Assembly: GCA_964553405.1 (NCBI GenBank) | Contig: CAZKLS010000003.1 | Location: 1-64,000 of the forward strand | Reading direction: 5' to 3' | DNA length: 64,000 nt | Source: DATIRA01 sp964553405 | GTDB lineage: Bacteria; Pseudomonadota; Gammaproteobacteria; Steroidobacterales; Steroidobacteraceae | Shown: one piece after another, positions 43,342 to 53,522 of the stretch | Numbering within the stretch: the stretch's first letter is position 1 | Layout of the letters: the number at the start of each line of letters is the position of its first letter | Notes under the pieces: generated by a model | Database searches by the model: none | What the model was told of the DNA's origin: nothing | What the model saw: the letters and a program-made list of their open reading frames with translations, nothing else | Position numbers and translations under genes: made by a program

Positions 43342-44559
43342 ATGAAGAGTGCGATCGCGCGACGGCTCTGGTTCTGGATCCCGCTGTTCGCGGCGCTGGT
43401 CGCGGTGCTGGCCTGGCTGTTCCGACCGCAGCCCGTCGCGGTGGACCTGGCGACGGCGAGCCGCGGCGCCTTGCGCGTCACCGTCAGCGACGAAGGCGAG
43501 ACGCGGGTCCGCGACGTGTTCGTCGTCTCGGCGCCGGTTCCGGGCCTGATGCGGCGCATCGAGCTCGAGGCCGGCGACCCGGTCGTCGCGGCCGAGACCG
43601 TCGTGGCGCGGATCGAGCCCAGCGACCCGTCGTTCCTCGACCGGCGCAGCGAGGCCGAGGCGCGGGCGGCGGTCCGGGCGGCAGAGGCGGCCCGCGCGCA
43701 TGCCGGCGCGGAACTGCGCCGCGCCGAGGCGGAGCGGGACTTCGCCGAGTCGGAACTCGAGCGCTACGAGGGCCTGGCCGCGGTGAACACGATTTCGCTG
43801 AGCGACCTGGACGCGGCGCGGCGGCGGGCGCGGACGGCCGTCGCGGCCGTGCAGGAGGCCAGCGCGGGACTGCGGGTTCGTGACTCGGAGCTCGAGCAGG
43901 CGAAGGCGAGGCTGCTCGCGCCCGGCACCGCGCGTGAGCGCAGCGAGGACTGCGACTGCGTGCTGGTCCGCTCCCCGGTCAGCGGCCGAGTGCTGCGGCT
44001 GCGGCACGAGAGCGAGGGCGTGGTGAGTTCCGGCACGCCGCTGGTGGACATCGGCGATCCGCTGCAGCTCGAGATCGTGTCAGACCTGCTGTCGACCGAA
44101 GCCGTCAAGGTCGAGCCCGGGCAGCGGGTCCTGATCGACTCCTGGGGCGGCGATTCGGCGCTGGAGGGCGTCGTCCGTCGTGTCGAGCCCTTCGGTTTCA
44201 CGAAGGTATCGGCGCTCGGCGTCGAGGAGCAGCGGGTCAACGTGATCATCGACTTCACGGAGCCGCCGGAGCGCTGGCAGCGGCTCGGACACGGCTATCG
44301 CGTCGAGCCGCGCATCGTGCTCTGGGAATCGGACGACGTGCTGAAGGTGCCGCTGTCGTCGCTGTTCCGCAGTGGCGAGCGCTGGGCCGTGTTCGTCGAG
44401 CGCGGGGGCCGGGCCCGGCTGACCGAGGTCGAGCTCGGGCACGAGAACGGGCTCGAGGCGGAAATTCTGGGCGGACTGGGCGAGGGCGAGCGGGTCGTGC
44501 TGCATCCGAGCGACCGCGTCAGCGACGGCGAGCGGATCGAGCAGCGCGCCTACCGTTGA
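43342..44559 (+). CDS. HlyD/RND-type periplasmic adaptor (membrane fusion protein)
   Basis: 405 residues: an N-terminal anchor helix (LWFWIPLFAALVAVLAWLF), a lipoyl-like half (SAPVPGLMRRIELEAGD), a long alpha-hairpin with coiled-coil composition (about residues 95-195), the second lipoyl half (VRSPVSGRVLRLRHESEG) and beta-barrel and membrane-proximal domains. Bridges the inner-membrane ABC pump to an outer-membrane exit duct, which is not encoded here. Starts 4 bases after the permease stop. Confidence 0.9.
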   Translation: MKSAIARRLWFWIPLFAALVAVLAWLFRPQPVAVDLATASRGALRVTVSDEGETRVRDVFVVSAPVPGLMRRIELEAGDPVVAAETVVARIEPSDPSFLDRRSEAEARAAVRAAEAARAHAGAELRRAEAERDFAESELERYEGLAAVNTISLSDLDAARRRARTAVAAVQEASAGLRVRDSELEQAKARLLAPGTARERSEDCDCVLVRSPVSGRVLRLRHESEGVVSSGTPLVDIGDPLQLEIVSDLLSTEAVKVEPGQRVLIDSWGGDSALEGVVRRVEPFGFTKVSALGVEEQRVNVIIDFTEPPERWQRLGHGYRVEPRIVLWESDDVLKVPLSSLFRSGERWAVFVERGGRARLTEVELGHENGLEAEILGGLGEGERVVLHPSDRVSDGERIEQRAYR

Positions 44560-44577
44560 GAGCGATGGCCGCGGGTC

Positions 44578-44592
44578 GGCCCGCCGCGGGCC
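44578..44592. terminator. GC-rich hairpin between convergent operons (weak terminator candidate)
   Basis: GGCCCG, a CCG loop, CGGGCC form a perfect 6-base stem in the 66-base gap between the adaptor gene and convergent mgtE; CTGCCGGCAG follows shortly after. There is no T-run on either side, so it is at best a partial or Rho-assisted terminator. Confidence 0.25.
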
Positions 44593-44625
44593 GGGCAGCG
44601 CAGCCTGCCGGCAGCCGTTTCGAGC

Positions 44626-45939
44626 TCAGGCGTCGAGCATCCCGGAGAGCAGCGTCGCGATCCCGAGGAACGAGAAGAACCCGGCCACGTCCGTGACAGT
44701 CGTCAGGATGATCGACGACGACTGGGCGGGGTCCTGCCCCAGGCGCTTCAGCACGATCGGCACGATGGCTCCGGCGAGACCGGCGACCACCATGGCCAGC
44801 ACCATCGAGATCATGATCACCAGCACGAGACCCGCCGACCGGCTCCAGAGGTAGACGCCGATGCCGCAGGTGACTGCTACCGCGATCCCGTTCACCAGCC
44901 CGACGCCCGCTTCTTTCAGCGTCACGCCGAGCCACTGGCGCGGCGTGATCTCGCGCAGCACCAGTCCGCGCATCGTGACGGCGAGCGCCTGCGCTCCTGA
45001 ATTGCCCGACTGGCCCGCCACGACCGGCAGCAGCACCGCCAGCGCGGTGTACTTCGCGATCGTGGATTCGAAGAGTCCGACCACGGCGGCGGCCAGGAAC
45101 GCTGTCAGCAGGTTGATCTGCAGCCAGGGCAGCCGCTTTCGCACCGCGAACAACGGCGGCGAAAGGGCCCGCTCGTCGGGGCTCGCGCCGCTCATCATCT
45201 GGATGTCGGCCGAGAGGTCCTCCTGCATCGCCTGGATCAGGTTCGAGTGGTAGATCACGCCGACCAGCCGGCCATCGAGGTCCGTCACCGGCAGGTCGGC
45301 GAGCCGGCGCGACTCGACGATCTCGACGACGTCGTCGCGCGGTGTCAGCGGGTGCACCGAGGCCACGACCGGACGGGCCAGCTGATCGAGCGACTGGCCC
45401 GGTTCGGCCACAGCGACGTCCTGGATGCCCACCTTGGCTACCAGCCGGTTCTGGTCGTCGACCAGGAACAGGCTGCGCGCCGTGCGGGCGCGCGACCGGC
45501 GCAATGCGTCCAGCGCCGCGCGCGCGGTCATCGAGGTGCGGAACGACTCGACGCGCGTGTCCATCAGGCGGCCGGCCGAGTCCACGGGATAGCTCATCAG
45601 TTCGCGGATCTCTGCGCCGATCGCCGGATCGAGGCCATCGATCAGGGCATGAGCCGCTGGTTCTTCCAGCGTGCCCAGGATCAGTACGGCTTCGGTCGGC
45701 AGCAGTTCCGACAGCACGGCCAGCGCGAGCGAGCGCGGCAGGTTCTCCAGCACGCGACCCGCCACTGAGGAGGCGAGGCGTCGGAACAGCGGCACCAGCG
45801 CCGGCGCGGGCTGGCTGGCGAGTTCGGCAGCCACGGCCTCGGGGTCTAGCGTCTCGACCTTCTGCGCGGCCTCCCAGGAATGATCGAGCAGGAATTTCCT
45901 GTCGAGAGCCTGGATCGCGGCGCTCAGGTCGCCGCTCAT
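44626..45939 (-). CDS. mgtE: Magnesium transporter MgtE
   Basis: 437 residues. The N domain (about 20-125) is helical, the CBS pair follows (about 126-255: YPVDSAGRLMDTRVESF, LARPVVASVHPLTPRDDVVE, VIYHSNLI), then a plug helix and five membrane helices (PWLQINLLTAFLAAAVVGLF; PVVAGQSGNSGAQALAVTMRG with the conserved G-x-N-x-G-x-Q selectivity region; a late Asp in TTVTDVAGFF that lines the pore). Magnesium binding between the N and CBS domains closes the channel. The ATG overlaps the stop of the upstream gene, which encodes a second copy of just the cytoplasmic gate domains. Confidence 0.92.
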   Translation of the reverse strand: MSGDLSAAIQALDRKFLLDHSWEAAQKVETLDPEAVAAELASQPAPALVPLFRRLASSVAGRVLENLPRSLALAVLSELLPTEAVLILGTLEEPAAHALIDGLDPAIGAEIRELMSYPVDSAGRLMDTRVESFRTSMTARAALDALRRSRARTARSLFLVDDQNRLVAKVGIQDVAVAEPGQSLDQLARPVVASVHPLTPRDDVVEIVESRRLADLPVTDLDGRLVGVIYHSNLIQAMQEDLSADIQMMSGASPDERALSPPLFAVRKRLPWLQINLLTAFLAAAVVGLFESTIAKYTALAVLLPVVAGQSGNSGAQALAVTMRGLVLREITPRQWLGVTLKEAGVGLVNGIAVAVTCGIGVYLWSRSAGLVLVIMISMVLAMVVAGLAGAIVPIVLKRLGQDPAQSSSIILTTVTDVAGFFSFLGIATLLSGMLDA

Positions 45940-46784
45940 CGCGGGTCCCCGGCATCGCCGCCGACTCTTCCGTCCTTGCCTTGCAGCAGCAGCCGCAGCA
46001 GGCCCTCGCCCGACTGCAGGTAGGCCCTGAGCAACTCCGCGGTCAGCGAGGTACCGGCCGGTTGCGGCGGCGCCGCCGCCTGATCGATGGCTTTGTGGAG
46101 CGTGCGACGCGTCAGGCCGCCGAGCAGTTCGCCGCGGTGGCTGACCACGGGCAGGACGGTCGCCACGTCCCAGCCGGGGCTGCCGGTGACCGACGCGAGC
46201 GAGGCGCTGTCACGCAGCGGTTGCAGATCGCGCCGGGCCAGCTCCGACAGCGCGGCGGTCGAGGCGGACTTGACCAGCGCGTCGAGCGGCAGCGAGCCCG
46301 TGTAGCGTTGTGCGGCATCGGTGAGCAGCAGGTGACTGCCGGAATCCCCCGCGGACCTCGCCAGCAGCTGCAGCGCCTCGGCGACGCTGCGGTCGTCCGG
46401 GACTGCCGGGATATCGAGCTCGATCCATGCGCCGACGACGTCGGCCGAATAGGTAAGCGAGCGAGCGAATCGCTGGGCGAGCCTCGCGGGCAGCTCGGCG
46501 AGCACCGCCTCGCGTGCCTGTGGTTCGAGCTGCCGCAGCACCGCCGCGGCGTCCGGCCACGACAGTGCCGCGCACAACGCCGCGGCGACGCCCGCCGGAA
46601 GTTCCGCGGCGCAGCGTGCCGCGCTCGATGAGCTCATCGCCGCAGCCACCGGCGCGGCGATTCTGGCCGGCATTCGCCGCAGTATCTCCGCGGCGTCGGC
46701 GGCGGGCAGCCCTTCGAGCGTCCTCGCGGCCGACTCGGGTCGCTGCTGCAGGAACGCGAGCGTCAGTTCCGGAAGCTCAGGCAC
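45936..46784 (-). CDS. Soluble MgtE-like N domain plus CBS protein without transmembrane part
   Basis: 282 residues, GTG start at 46784 inside the end of the channel gene. Residues about 5-115 repeat the MgtE N-domain pattern (LEGLPAADAAEILRRMP, LPAGVAAALCAALSWPDAAAVLRQL), and about 115-240 form a CBS pair (LTYSADVVGAWIELDIPAVPDDRSVAEAL; LPVVSHRGELLGGLTRRTL). No hydrophobic helix follows; the tail is hydrophilic. It therefore looks like a stand-alone copy of the MgtE cytoplasmic gate, encoded between and overlapping MgtE (4 bases) and an MscS-like channel (8 bases). I infer a regulator or hetero-partner of MgtE; other uses are possible. Confidence 0.75.
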   Translation of the reverse strand: MPELPELTLAFLQQRPESAARTLEGLPAADAAEILRRMPARIAAPVAAAMSSSSAARCAAELPAGVAAALCAALSWPDAAAVLRQLEPQAREAVLAELPARLAQRFARSLTYSADVVGAWIELDIPAVPDDRSVAEALQLLARSAGDSGSHLLLTDAAQRYTGSLPLDALVKSASTAALSELARRDLQPLRDSASLASVTGSPGWDVATVLPVVSHRGELLGGLTRRTLHKAIDQAAAPPQPAGTSLTAELLRAYLQSGEGLLRLLLQGKDGRVGGDAGDPR

Positions 46785-47616
46785 GGTCCGGGCCGGACAT
46801 CAGGATGACGGCGGTTGCCGCGGCGAACCGGCTGGCGGGCACGATCGCGCGGCCCTCGGCCGTCGCGATCACCACGCTGGTGGACGTGAGCTCGAGGATC
46901 TCGCCTTCGACGCCGTCGATCCTCGCGTGGTGCCCGACGCGAAAGCTCCGTCGCAGCGTATCCGCCGCGATCAGGTTCGAGACCAGCTGGCGCGCGCCGA
47001 GACCGAAGGCGAGCGAGAAACCCGCCAGCACGACGCCGAGGACCACTGCGATCATCGTCGTGACGAAGCTGACGTCGATTCCGATCTGGTCGATGCCGAT
47101 CACGACTGCGGCGAGGAACGTAGCCAGCTGCGCCAGGCGACCGATCAGCGCCCGCTGTTCGACGCCGGCGGAATCCAGCGCATCCATGACCAGGTCGCGG
47201 ACGATCGCGGCGATCAGGTAGCCGGTGGCGATGATCAGGACGCCCAGCAGCAGGTGAGGGAGCCAGGCGATGACCTGCTCGAGCCAGCCGCTCAGCAACT
47301 CGAAGTCGGCGATCAGGGCGGCCGCGGTAGCGAACCCCGCCAGCACGATCCAGAACACGAGATTCGACAGCAGCCGCACCAGCGCGGGCGCTACGCGGAC
47401 ACGCCGCGCCCGGTCGGGACGCAGCACCCTGTCCAGCTCGCGATTCAGCCGCGCGCCCAGGGTTCGCGTCAGTCTGCGCAGCCATCCCGCGACCAGCCAG
47501 CCGATCAGCATCAGCGCCGTGGCCCCGAGCAGCTCCGGCAGGTGCGCCAGCAGGACCCTGCCCATTTCGTCGATGGCCAGTTGCAGTCGCTCGAACACAG
47601 CGGCGATACCGTCCAT
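46777..47616 (-). CDS. Mechanosensitive channel (MscS-like) family protein, short
   Basis: 279 residues, about five hydrophobic segments: two near the N-terminus (LLGATALMLIGWLVAGWL; LVFWIVLAGFATAAALI), then LLLGVLIIATGYLIAAIV, LAQLATFLAAVVIGIDQIGI and a pore-helix-like FVTTMIAVVLGVVLAGFSLAFGLGARQLVSNLIA. The last part is a short beta domain (FRVGHHARIDGVEGEILELTSTSVVI). The C-terminal alpha/beta cage of classic MscS is missing. Releases solutes on osmotic down-shock, or here may sense tension or regulate ion flow next to MgtE. GGAGAG precedes the ATG; first gene of the three-gene operon. Confidence 0.8.
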   Translation of the reverse strand: MDGIAAVFERLQLAIDEMGRVLLAHLPELLGATALMLIGWLVAGWLRRLTRTLGARLNRELDRVLRPDRARRVRVAPALVRLLSNLVFWIVLAGFATAAALIADFELLSGWLEQVIAWLPHLLLGVLIIATGYLIAAIVRDLVMDALDSAGVEQRALIGRLAQLATFLAAVVIGIDQIGIDVSFVTTMIAVVLGVVLAGFSLAFGLGARQLVSNLIAADTLRRSFRVGHHARIDGVEGEILELTSTSVVIATAEGRAIVPASRFAAATAVILMSGPDRA

Positions 47617-47729
47617 CGGACGCTCTCCTTCGACAGCTTGCTGCGCGGTCGACGACCGCGATCCAGTCTACCAGACCACCCCGGGACACCCGGCTGGCAG
47701 ACCTGCCGCGCGTTGATCAGGGGGGCGCG

Positions 47730-49013
47730 TCAGCCCGCTGCCCAATCGGCGATCCGTCGCATCGCCTCGAGCGTGTCCGGGCAGTGCCGGCGGATGAAGT
47801 CGGCGTCGACCGGTTCGCCCGACTCGGCTGCGGCGAGTGCATCCGCTCCGTTGAAATTGACGTAGGAGAGGCGCAGCGTCAGCTCCTCGCGCGGCCGGCC
47901 GAAGACGCTGCCGGGCAGCGTCGCGACGCCTGCCTGCTCGAGCAGCTTCTCGGTGAGGTCCTGCGAGTCCTTCACGCCGCGCGACTCGAGGCGTTCACCG
48001 AATCCGCCAAAATCCGGGAACAGGTAGAACGCGCCATCGACACTTGGCAGCCTGCAGCCGGCGTCGGCCAACGTTGCCGCGCAGTGCTGGCCGAGCACCC
48101 GCAGGATCGCCCGGCAATGCTCGAGGTAGGCCTCTATCTCGGGCCCGCCCCTGAACGCCTCGATCGCCGCGAACTGGATCGGGGCGCTGACGGAAGTGTA
48201 GGTCTCGCTCGCGATCGATGCCATCGCCGCGCACAGCCACTCCAGTTCTTCCGGGAACGAGAACAGGCCGAGCCGCCAGCCGCCGGCACCGCACCACTTG
48301 CTGAGTCCGGTGGAGACGACCGTGCCTTCCGGGTAATGGTGGGCGATGCTGGCCGTGCGGCCGGCGTGATCCAGGTCTGCGTAGATCTCGTCCGAGATCA
48401 CCAGCAACTGGTGGCGCCGCGCCACCTCCGCGAGTTCCGCAAGCTCGCGGTCGCTGCAGTTGACGCCGGTCGGATTGTTCGGGTAGTTCAATATCAGCAG
48501 CCGGGGAAGGCCCGGGTTCGCGCTGCAGTAGGACTCGAGCGTCTCGGGCAGCAGCTTCCAGTCGTCCTCGAGCTTCGTGGCCAGCCAGCTGACGCGCCGG
48601 CCGATGATCCGGGCCTGCGGCGCGTAGGAAACCCAGGACGGGCTCGGCACCAGCAGTTCGCCCGCGTAAGCGAGCTGGGTCATGAAGATCAGCTCCTTCG
48701 AACCCGGGCCCACCAGCACCTGCCGTCGCGCCCGCTCGATGCCGTGGCGGCGGTGCAGGAACTCGGTGACCTCTTCGCGCAGCGGCCGCAGGCCGCGAAC
48801 GGGCAGGTAGTCCTTCTCCCCGGCGGCTGCCTGCAGCGCACGGACCACGACCGGCGGTACCGGGAACGGCGACTGGCCGAGGCCGAGCTTGTAGACCTTG
48901 CGGCCTTCGGTAATCAGCTGGTCGCTGCGCTCGTTGATCGCCAGCGTCGCCGACGGCGTCAGGCCGAAGACGTTCGGATTCAGATGCGGGGAGGAAAGTG
49001 GCGAAACCGTCAT
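47730..49013 (-). CDS. Class I/II pyridoxal-phosphate aminotransferase
   Basis: 427 residues. LILNYPNNPTG (about 177-187) and SDEIYADL hold the PLP contacts; STGLSKWCGAGGWRLG contains the Schiff-base Lys, and LRLSYVNFNG near the end includes the substrate-binding Arg of fold type I. Transfers an amino group between an amino acid and a 2-oxo acid; specificity not readable. ATG 49013 is preferred to the GTG at 49025, which lies on the AAGGAG ribosome site. Stands alone between the mgtE operon and the DUF2845 gene. Confidence 0.88.
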   Translation of the reverse strand: MTVSPLSSPHLNPNVFGLTPSATLAINERSDQLITEGRKVYKLGLGQSPFPVPPVVVRALQAAAGEKDYLPVRGLRPLREEVTEFLHRRHGIERARRQVLVGPGSKELIFMTQLAYAGELLVPSPSWVSYAPQARIIGRRVSWLATKLEDDWKLLPETLESYCSANPGLPRLLILNYPNNPTGVNCSDRELAELAEVARRHQLLVISDEIYADLDHAGRTASIAHHYPEGTVVSTGLSKWCGAGGWRLGLFSFPEELEWLCAAMASIASETYTSVSAPIQFAAIEAFRGGPEIEAYLEHCRAILRVLGQHCAATLADAGCRLPSVDGAFYLFPDFGGFGERLESRGVKDSQDLTEKLLEQAGVATLPGSVFGRPREELTLRLSYVNFNGADALAAAESGEPVDADFIRRHCPDTLEAMRRIADWAAG

Positions 49014-49157
49014 AGGCGAATCCACTCCTTGCTAGGCCACCCCGCTTGGAGCTAATACTTGGACGCCCTTCGCGCAGGGTTCCGCGGCAGGGATGGAGCG
49101 CGGGCGCGGGATTCGGACGTGTACTCTACCGGGGCAATCTAACGCAGGAGAGCAGGC

Positions 49158-49445
49158 ATGACCACAAGCCGCTGGATTCTTGCATCGCTGCTCGCGGGCC
49201 CGCTGGCCCTCGCGCATGCGGACGACGTCGCGAGGTGCGGCAGCAAGCTGATCGAGCCGGGCATGGCGCAGGCGGACGTGCTGCAGCACTGCGGCGAGCC
49301 GACCTCGCGCACCGTCGAGGAGCAGGCCGTGCGGTCCGGGAACAGGGCGGTCGGCACCACGCAGGTCGAGCGCTGGACCTACTCCGACTATTCCGCGACC
49401 CGCGTATTCGTGTTCGACCAGCAGAAGCTGGTGCGCATCGAATGA
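49158..49445 (+). CDS. DUF2845 secreted small protein
   Basis: 95 residues with a signal peptide (cleavage near ALAHADD). The mature part has RCGSKLIEPGMAQADVLQHCGEP, with two Cys that may form a disulfide, and ends in VFVFDQQKLVRIE, the pattern of DUF2845, a proteobacterial periplasmic family related in sequence logic to BamE/SmpA-type GEPT domains. Function unknown. It overlaps the following lipoprotein gene by 4 bases (ATGA), so the two are coupled. Confidence 0.85.
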   Translation: MTTSRWILASLLAGPLALAHADDVARCGSKLIEPGMAQADVLQHCGEPTSRTVEEQAVRSGNRAVGTTQVERWTYSDYSATRVFVFDQQKLVRIE

Positions 49446-50761
49446 AGTCGTTGCGGCTCGCGGCGTTCGCCGCGGTCATCGCGATCGCGCTCTCCGGCTG
49501 CGGCCTCTGGGCCAAGGTGACCGGACAGGAGCGGCGGGCCCAGGAGCAGGCGCGCCAGATCGAGGCGCTCCAGCAGAAGTGCGAGCGCTACGCCGACCGC
49601 TTCGCGGGCACGGTGCTCGAGTCGGTCCGTCCGGTCGTCAACCGGACCGAGGACCCGCAGACCCACAGTCAGCTCAGCTACTGGGCGCTGACCCAGCTGA
49701 ACTCGGCCTACACGATCGCGACCGGACCGAGTCCGATCCTGTGCCAGCTCGATTTCGTCGTGCTCGCGACGCTGAGCCGGATGGTCGTCGAGGATACGCT
49801 GGTCGAGCTCGACGGTGACGTGCTGAGCGAGATTCCGGCCGTGTACCGCAAGCTCGAGCAGGAGGCCTGGACCAACGCCGCGGCGATACTCACCGCGCAG
49901 CAACTCGAGGAGCTCAAAGTCCTGATCGCCGACTGGCGGGCGCAGAACCCGAAGGTGTCGCTGGTGGGCTTCGTCCACTTCGCGGAGTTCGCGCAGGCGG
50001 CAGGTTGGCAGCCGCAGGCACAGGCGGCATCGGGCAGCCTGTTCGGGCTGCTGGGCCTGGATCCGCTGGCCGGACTCGATCCCGCCGTGCGGCAGATCGA
50101 GCAGACCCGTCTGCTCGCGGAGCGCGTGATCTTCTACATGCAGCGCGTGCCGTACCTGGTGGACCTGCAGACGGAGCGGGTGATCGCCCAGGCCACGCTG
50201 GCGCCCGAGGTCGAGCGCGCCAACGCGAGTCTCGAGCGGGCGAGTCGCGCGATGCTGCAGTTCGCGGACGTCACCGCCCGCCTGCCGGCCGACTTCGCAC
50301 GGGAGCGTGACGAGCTGCTCCGTCAGCTGTCGGGCGAGATGCTCCGACAGGAGGCCGAGCTGCGGGAGCTGCTGGCGCAGCTGCAGACGACACTGGCTGC
50401 GGGCTCGGACACCGCGGCCGCCGTCGACACTGCGGTCGTGTCGCTGGATCGGCTGCTGGCGCGGTTCCCGCGCCGGGAGCCGGGCCAGGCCGCGGCAGGC
50501 CGGCCGTTCGACATCACCGAGTATTCGGCCGCTGCCGCGGAGTTCACGGCCACGGCCCGGCAGCTCACCGAGCTGATGGAGGCATTGGGCAAGGAGGGCG
50601 AGCCGCTGGCGGCCGCAGTCTCGGGCGGCGTGGCAGCCGGGCGGGATCTCGTCGACTACCTGTTCTGGCGGGCGCTGCTGCTCGGCTTGCTGCTGATTGC
50701 AGGCGCGGTCCTCGCGGCGCTCGCCTATCGCGCGATTGCCGGCAGGCTGGCGCGGCGCTGA
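49442..50761 (+). CDS. Uncharacterised lipoprotein with coiled coils and a C-terminal membrane helix
   Basis: 439 residues of no family I recognise. The N-terminus is a signal with lipobox ALSGC (Cys20). The centre is helical and charged (VERANASLERASRAMLQFADV; ELLRQLSGEMLRQEAELRELLAQLQTT is coiled-coil-like), reminiscent of signalling or spacer helices. The last 40 residues include a strong hydrophobic helix (LLLGLLLIAGAVLAALAYRAI) and a basic end. A lipidated N-terminus plus a C-terminal membrane helix would tether both ends, spanning or looping in the periplasm. Coupled to DUF2845. Upstream reading in this frame (from 49046) is not supported. Confidence 0.7.
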   Translation: MKSLRLAAFAAVIAIALSGCGLWAKVTGQERRAQEQARQIEALQQKCERYADRFAGTVLESVRPVVNRTEDPQTHSQLSYWALTQLNSAYTIATGPSPILCQLDFVVLATLSRMVVEDTLVELDGDVLSEIPAVYRKLEQEAWTNAAAILTAQQLEELKVLIADWRAQNPKVSLVGFVHFAEFAQAAGWQPQAQAASGSLFGLLGLDPLAGLDPAVRQIEQTRLLAERVIFYMQRVPYLVDLQTERVIAQATLAPEVERANASLERASRAMLQFADVTARLPADFARERDELLRQLSGEMLRQEAELRELLAQLQTTLAAGSDTAAAVDTAVVSLDRLLARFPRREPGQAAAGRPFDITEYSAAAAEFTATARQLTELMEALGKEGEPLAAAVSGGVAAGRDLVDYLFWRALLLGLLLIAGAVLAALAYRAIAGRLARR

Positions 50762-50824
50762 CGCTGCCGCCTTCGACGTAATGCAGGACCGGGTCTTCTT
50801 TCCGACGGGTCGCGGGGTGTGAGC

Positions 50825-51712
50825 ATGGTCAAGGCGGTGCTGGGCATTATCGGCGGATCGGGTCTCTACGACCTGCCGGGTCTCGAGGACGTCCGGGAGG
50901 AACGTGTTCGGACGCCCTGGGGCGAGCCCTCCGATGCGCTCAAGTTCGGGCGCGTGGGCGAGACCCCGGTTGTCTTTCTGCCGCGGCATGGCCGCGGTCA
51001 TCGCCTGTCGCCCAGCGACATCAACTACCGGGCCAACATCGACGCGCTGAAGCGGGCCGGCGTCACGGACCTGGTGTCTTTTTCGGCCTGCGGCTCGTAT
51101 CGCGAGGAACTCGGTCCCGGCACTTTCGTGCTGGTGGACAACTTCGTGGACCGGACCGTCCGCCGGGAGAACTCCTACTTCGGTGTGGGCTGCGTCGCGC
51201 ACGTCTCGTTCGCCCACCCCGTCGGACCTGCGCTGCAGGGCCTGGTGGCGGATGCAGCACAGCGCGAAGAGATTCCGTTCAGTCGCGGCGGCACTGCGGT
51301 CTGCATGGAAGGGCCGCAATTCTCGACGCTGGCCGAGTCGCTCAGCTACCGGCAGCACGGCTATGACGTCGTGCACATGACCTCGATGCCGGAGGCGAAG
51401 CTCGCGCGCGAGGCAGAGATCACCTATGCGGTCGTCGCGATGGTGACCGACTACGACTGCTGGCATCCGACCCACGGGGCCGTCGACGTGAAGGGACTGC
51501 TGTCGGTCATGGCGGCGAATCGCGACAAGGCGCGGCGCCTGTTCGCGAGGCTGGCGCGGGATTTTCCGGCGGAGCACATCCCGTGTCCGCAGGGATCCGA
51601 CCGGGCACTCGACGGCGCGATCATCACGCATCCGTCGGCGCGCGACCCGGCGCTGCTCGCGAAGCTCGACGCCGTCGCGGGGCGTGTGCTCAGCGGCAAC
51701 GGCAGCGGCTGA
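50825..51712 (+). CDS. mtnP: S-methyl-5'-thioadenosine (or thioinosine) phosphorylase
   Basis: 295 residues of the trimeric purine phosphorylase family. GIIGGSGLYDL at the N-terminus binds phosphate; MTSMPEAKLAREAEI and VTDYDCWHP are the MTAP-type substrate pocket wording, with Asp recognising the adenine amino group. Splits methylthioadenosine into adenine and 5-methylthioribose-1-phosphate. GTG 50819 is the alternative start; ATG 50825 keeps the family N-terminus. Followed by mtnA after 16 bases. A methylthioinosine-specific variant cannot be excluded. Confidence 0.88.
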   Translation: MVKAVLGIIGGSGLYDLPGLEDVREERVRTPWGEPSDALKFGRVGETPVVFLPRHGRGHRLSPSDINYRANIDALKRAGVTDLVSFSACGSYREELGPGTFVLVDNFVDRTVRRENSYFGVGCVAHVSFAHPVGPALQGLVADAAQREEIPFSRGGTAVCMEGPQFSTLAESLSYRQHGYDVVHMTSMPEAKLAREAEITYAVVAMVTDYDCWHPTHGAVDVKGLLSVMAANRDKARRLFARLARDFPAEHIPCPQGSDRALDGAIITHPSARDPALLAKLDAVAGRVLSGNGSG

Positions 51713-51728
51713 AAGGCGGGAAGCAGGC

Positions 51729-52831
<1,103 letters not shown>

Positions 52832-52835
<4 letters not shown>

Positions 52836-53491
52836 GCCGGCGTGCTTTCGAGGCGCGCGAAGCGATCGTCGCCGTCGCGCAGGCGCTGGACGAAGCCGGG
52901 CACATGCCCAACAAGTCCGGCAACGTGTCCTGTCGAAGCGCGGGCGGCATGCTGATCACGCCCTCCGGCGTTCCCTACAGCGAACTCGCCCCGCCGCTGA
53001 TCGTCGAGCTCGGGCTCGACGGGACTGTGCTGGCCGGTGCAGCGGGACTGCGTCCCTCGTCGGAGTGGCCGATGCACGCGGCCGTGTATGCGCGACGGCG
53101 CGAGTTCTCGGCCATCGTGCATACGCACAGCCCGGACGCGACCGCGCTTGCCTGCGCGCATCGCGGCATCCCGGCCTTCCACTACATGATCGCGCTGGCA
53201 GGCGGTGAGATTCGCTGCATGCCGTACGCGACCTTCGGTACCGCCGAGCTGGCCGAGCGCGCCGTGCAGGGGCTGGAGCAGCGCCGGGCGACGCTGCTCG
53301 CGAACCACGGCGTGGTTGCAGCGGGCCGCTCGCTGAGCGAGGCGCAGTCGGTCGCGCTTGAAGTCGAGAACCTTGCAGGCGAGTACCTGGCGCTGCTGGC
53401 GGCGGGACTCGAGCCGGTCGTGCTCGCCGAGGAGGAGATGCGGGCAGTGATCGAGAAGTTCACGGACTACGGCCGGATAGAGCGGGAATGA
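52832..53491 (+). CDS. Class II aldolase, candidate methylthioribulose-1-phosphate aldolase (Ald2-like)
   Basis: 219 residues. Zinc ligands His97 and His99 are in VHTHSPDATAL and His159 in LANHGVVAAG; Glu78 in SSEWPMHAAVYA is the catalytic acid, so it is an active class II aldolase of the fuculose-phosphate type. Coupled to mtnA by an ATGA overlap. In the known DHAP shunt, an enzyme of this kind cleaves methylthioribulose-1-phosphate (or its deoxy analogue) into dihydroxyacetone phosphate and (2-methylthio)acetaldehyde. MtnB dehydratase shares the fold and remains the alternative, but its downstream partners are absent. Confidence 0.82.
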
Positions 53492-53522
53492 GCGCGGCTC
53501 AGGACCTGTCGGCGTGCCGGGG

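Noticed and set aside
47644..47660. CGCGGTC-GAC-GACCGCG hairpin upstream of the MscS-like gene
   Set aside because: A 7-base perfect stem, but no T-run and GC background makes such stems common; neither terminator nor operator could be supported.
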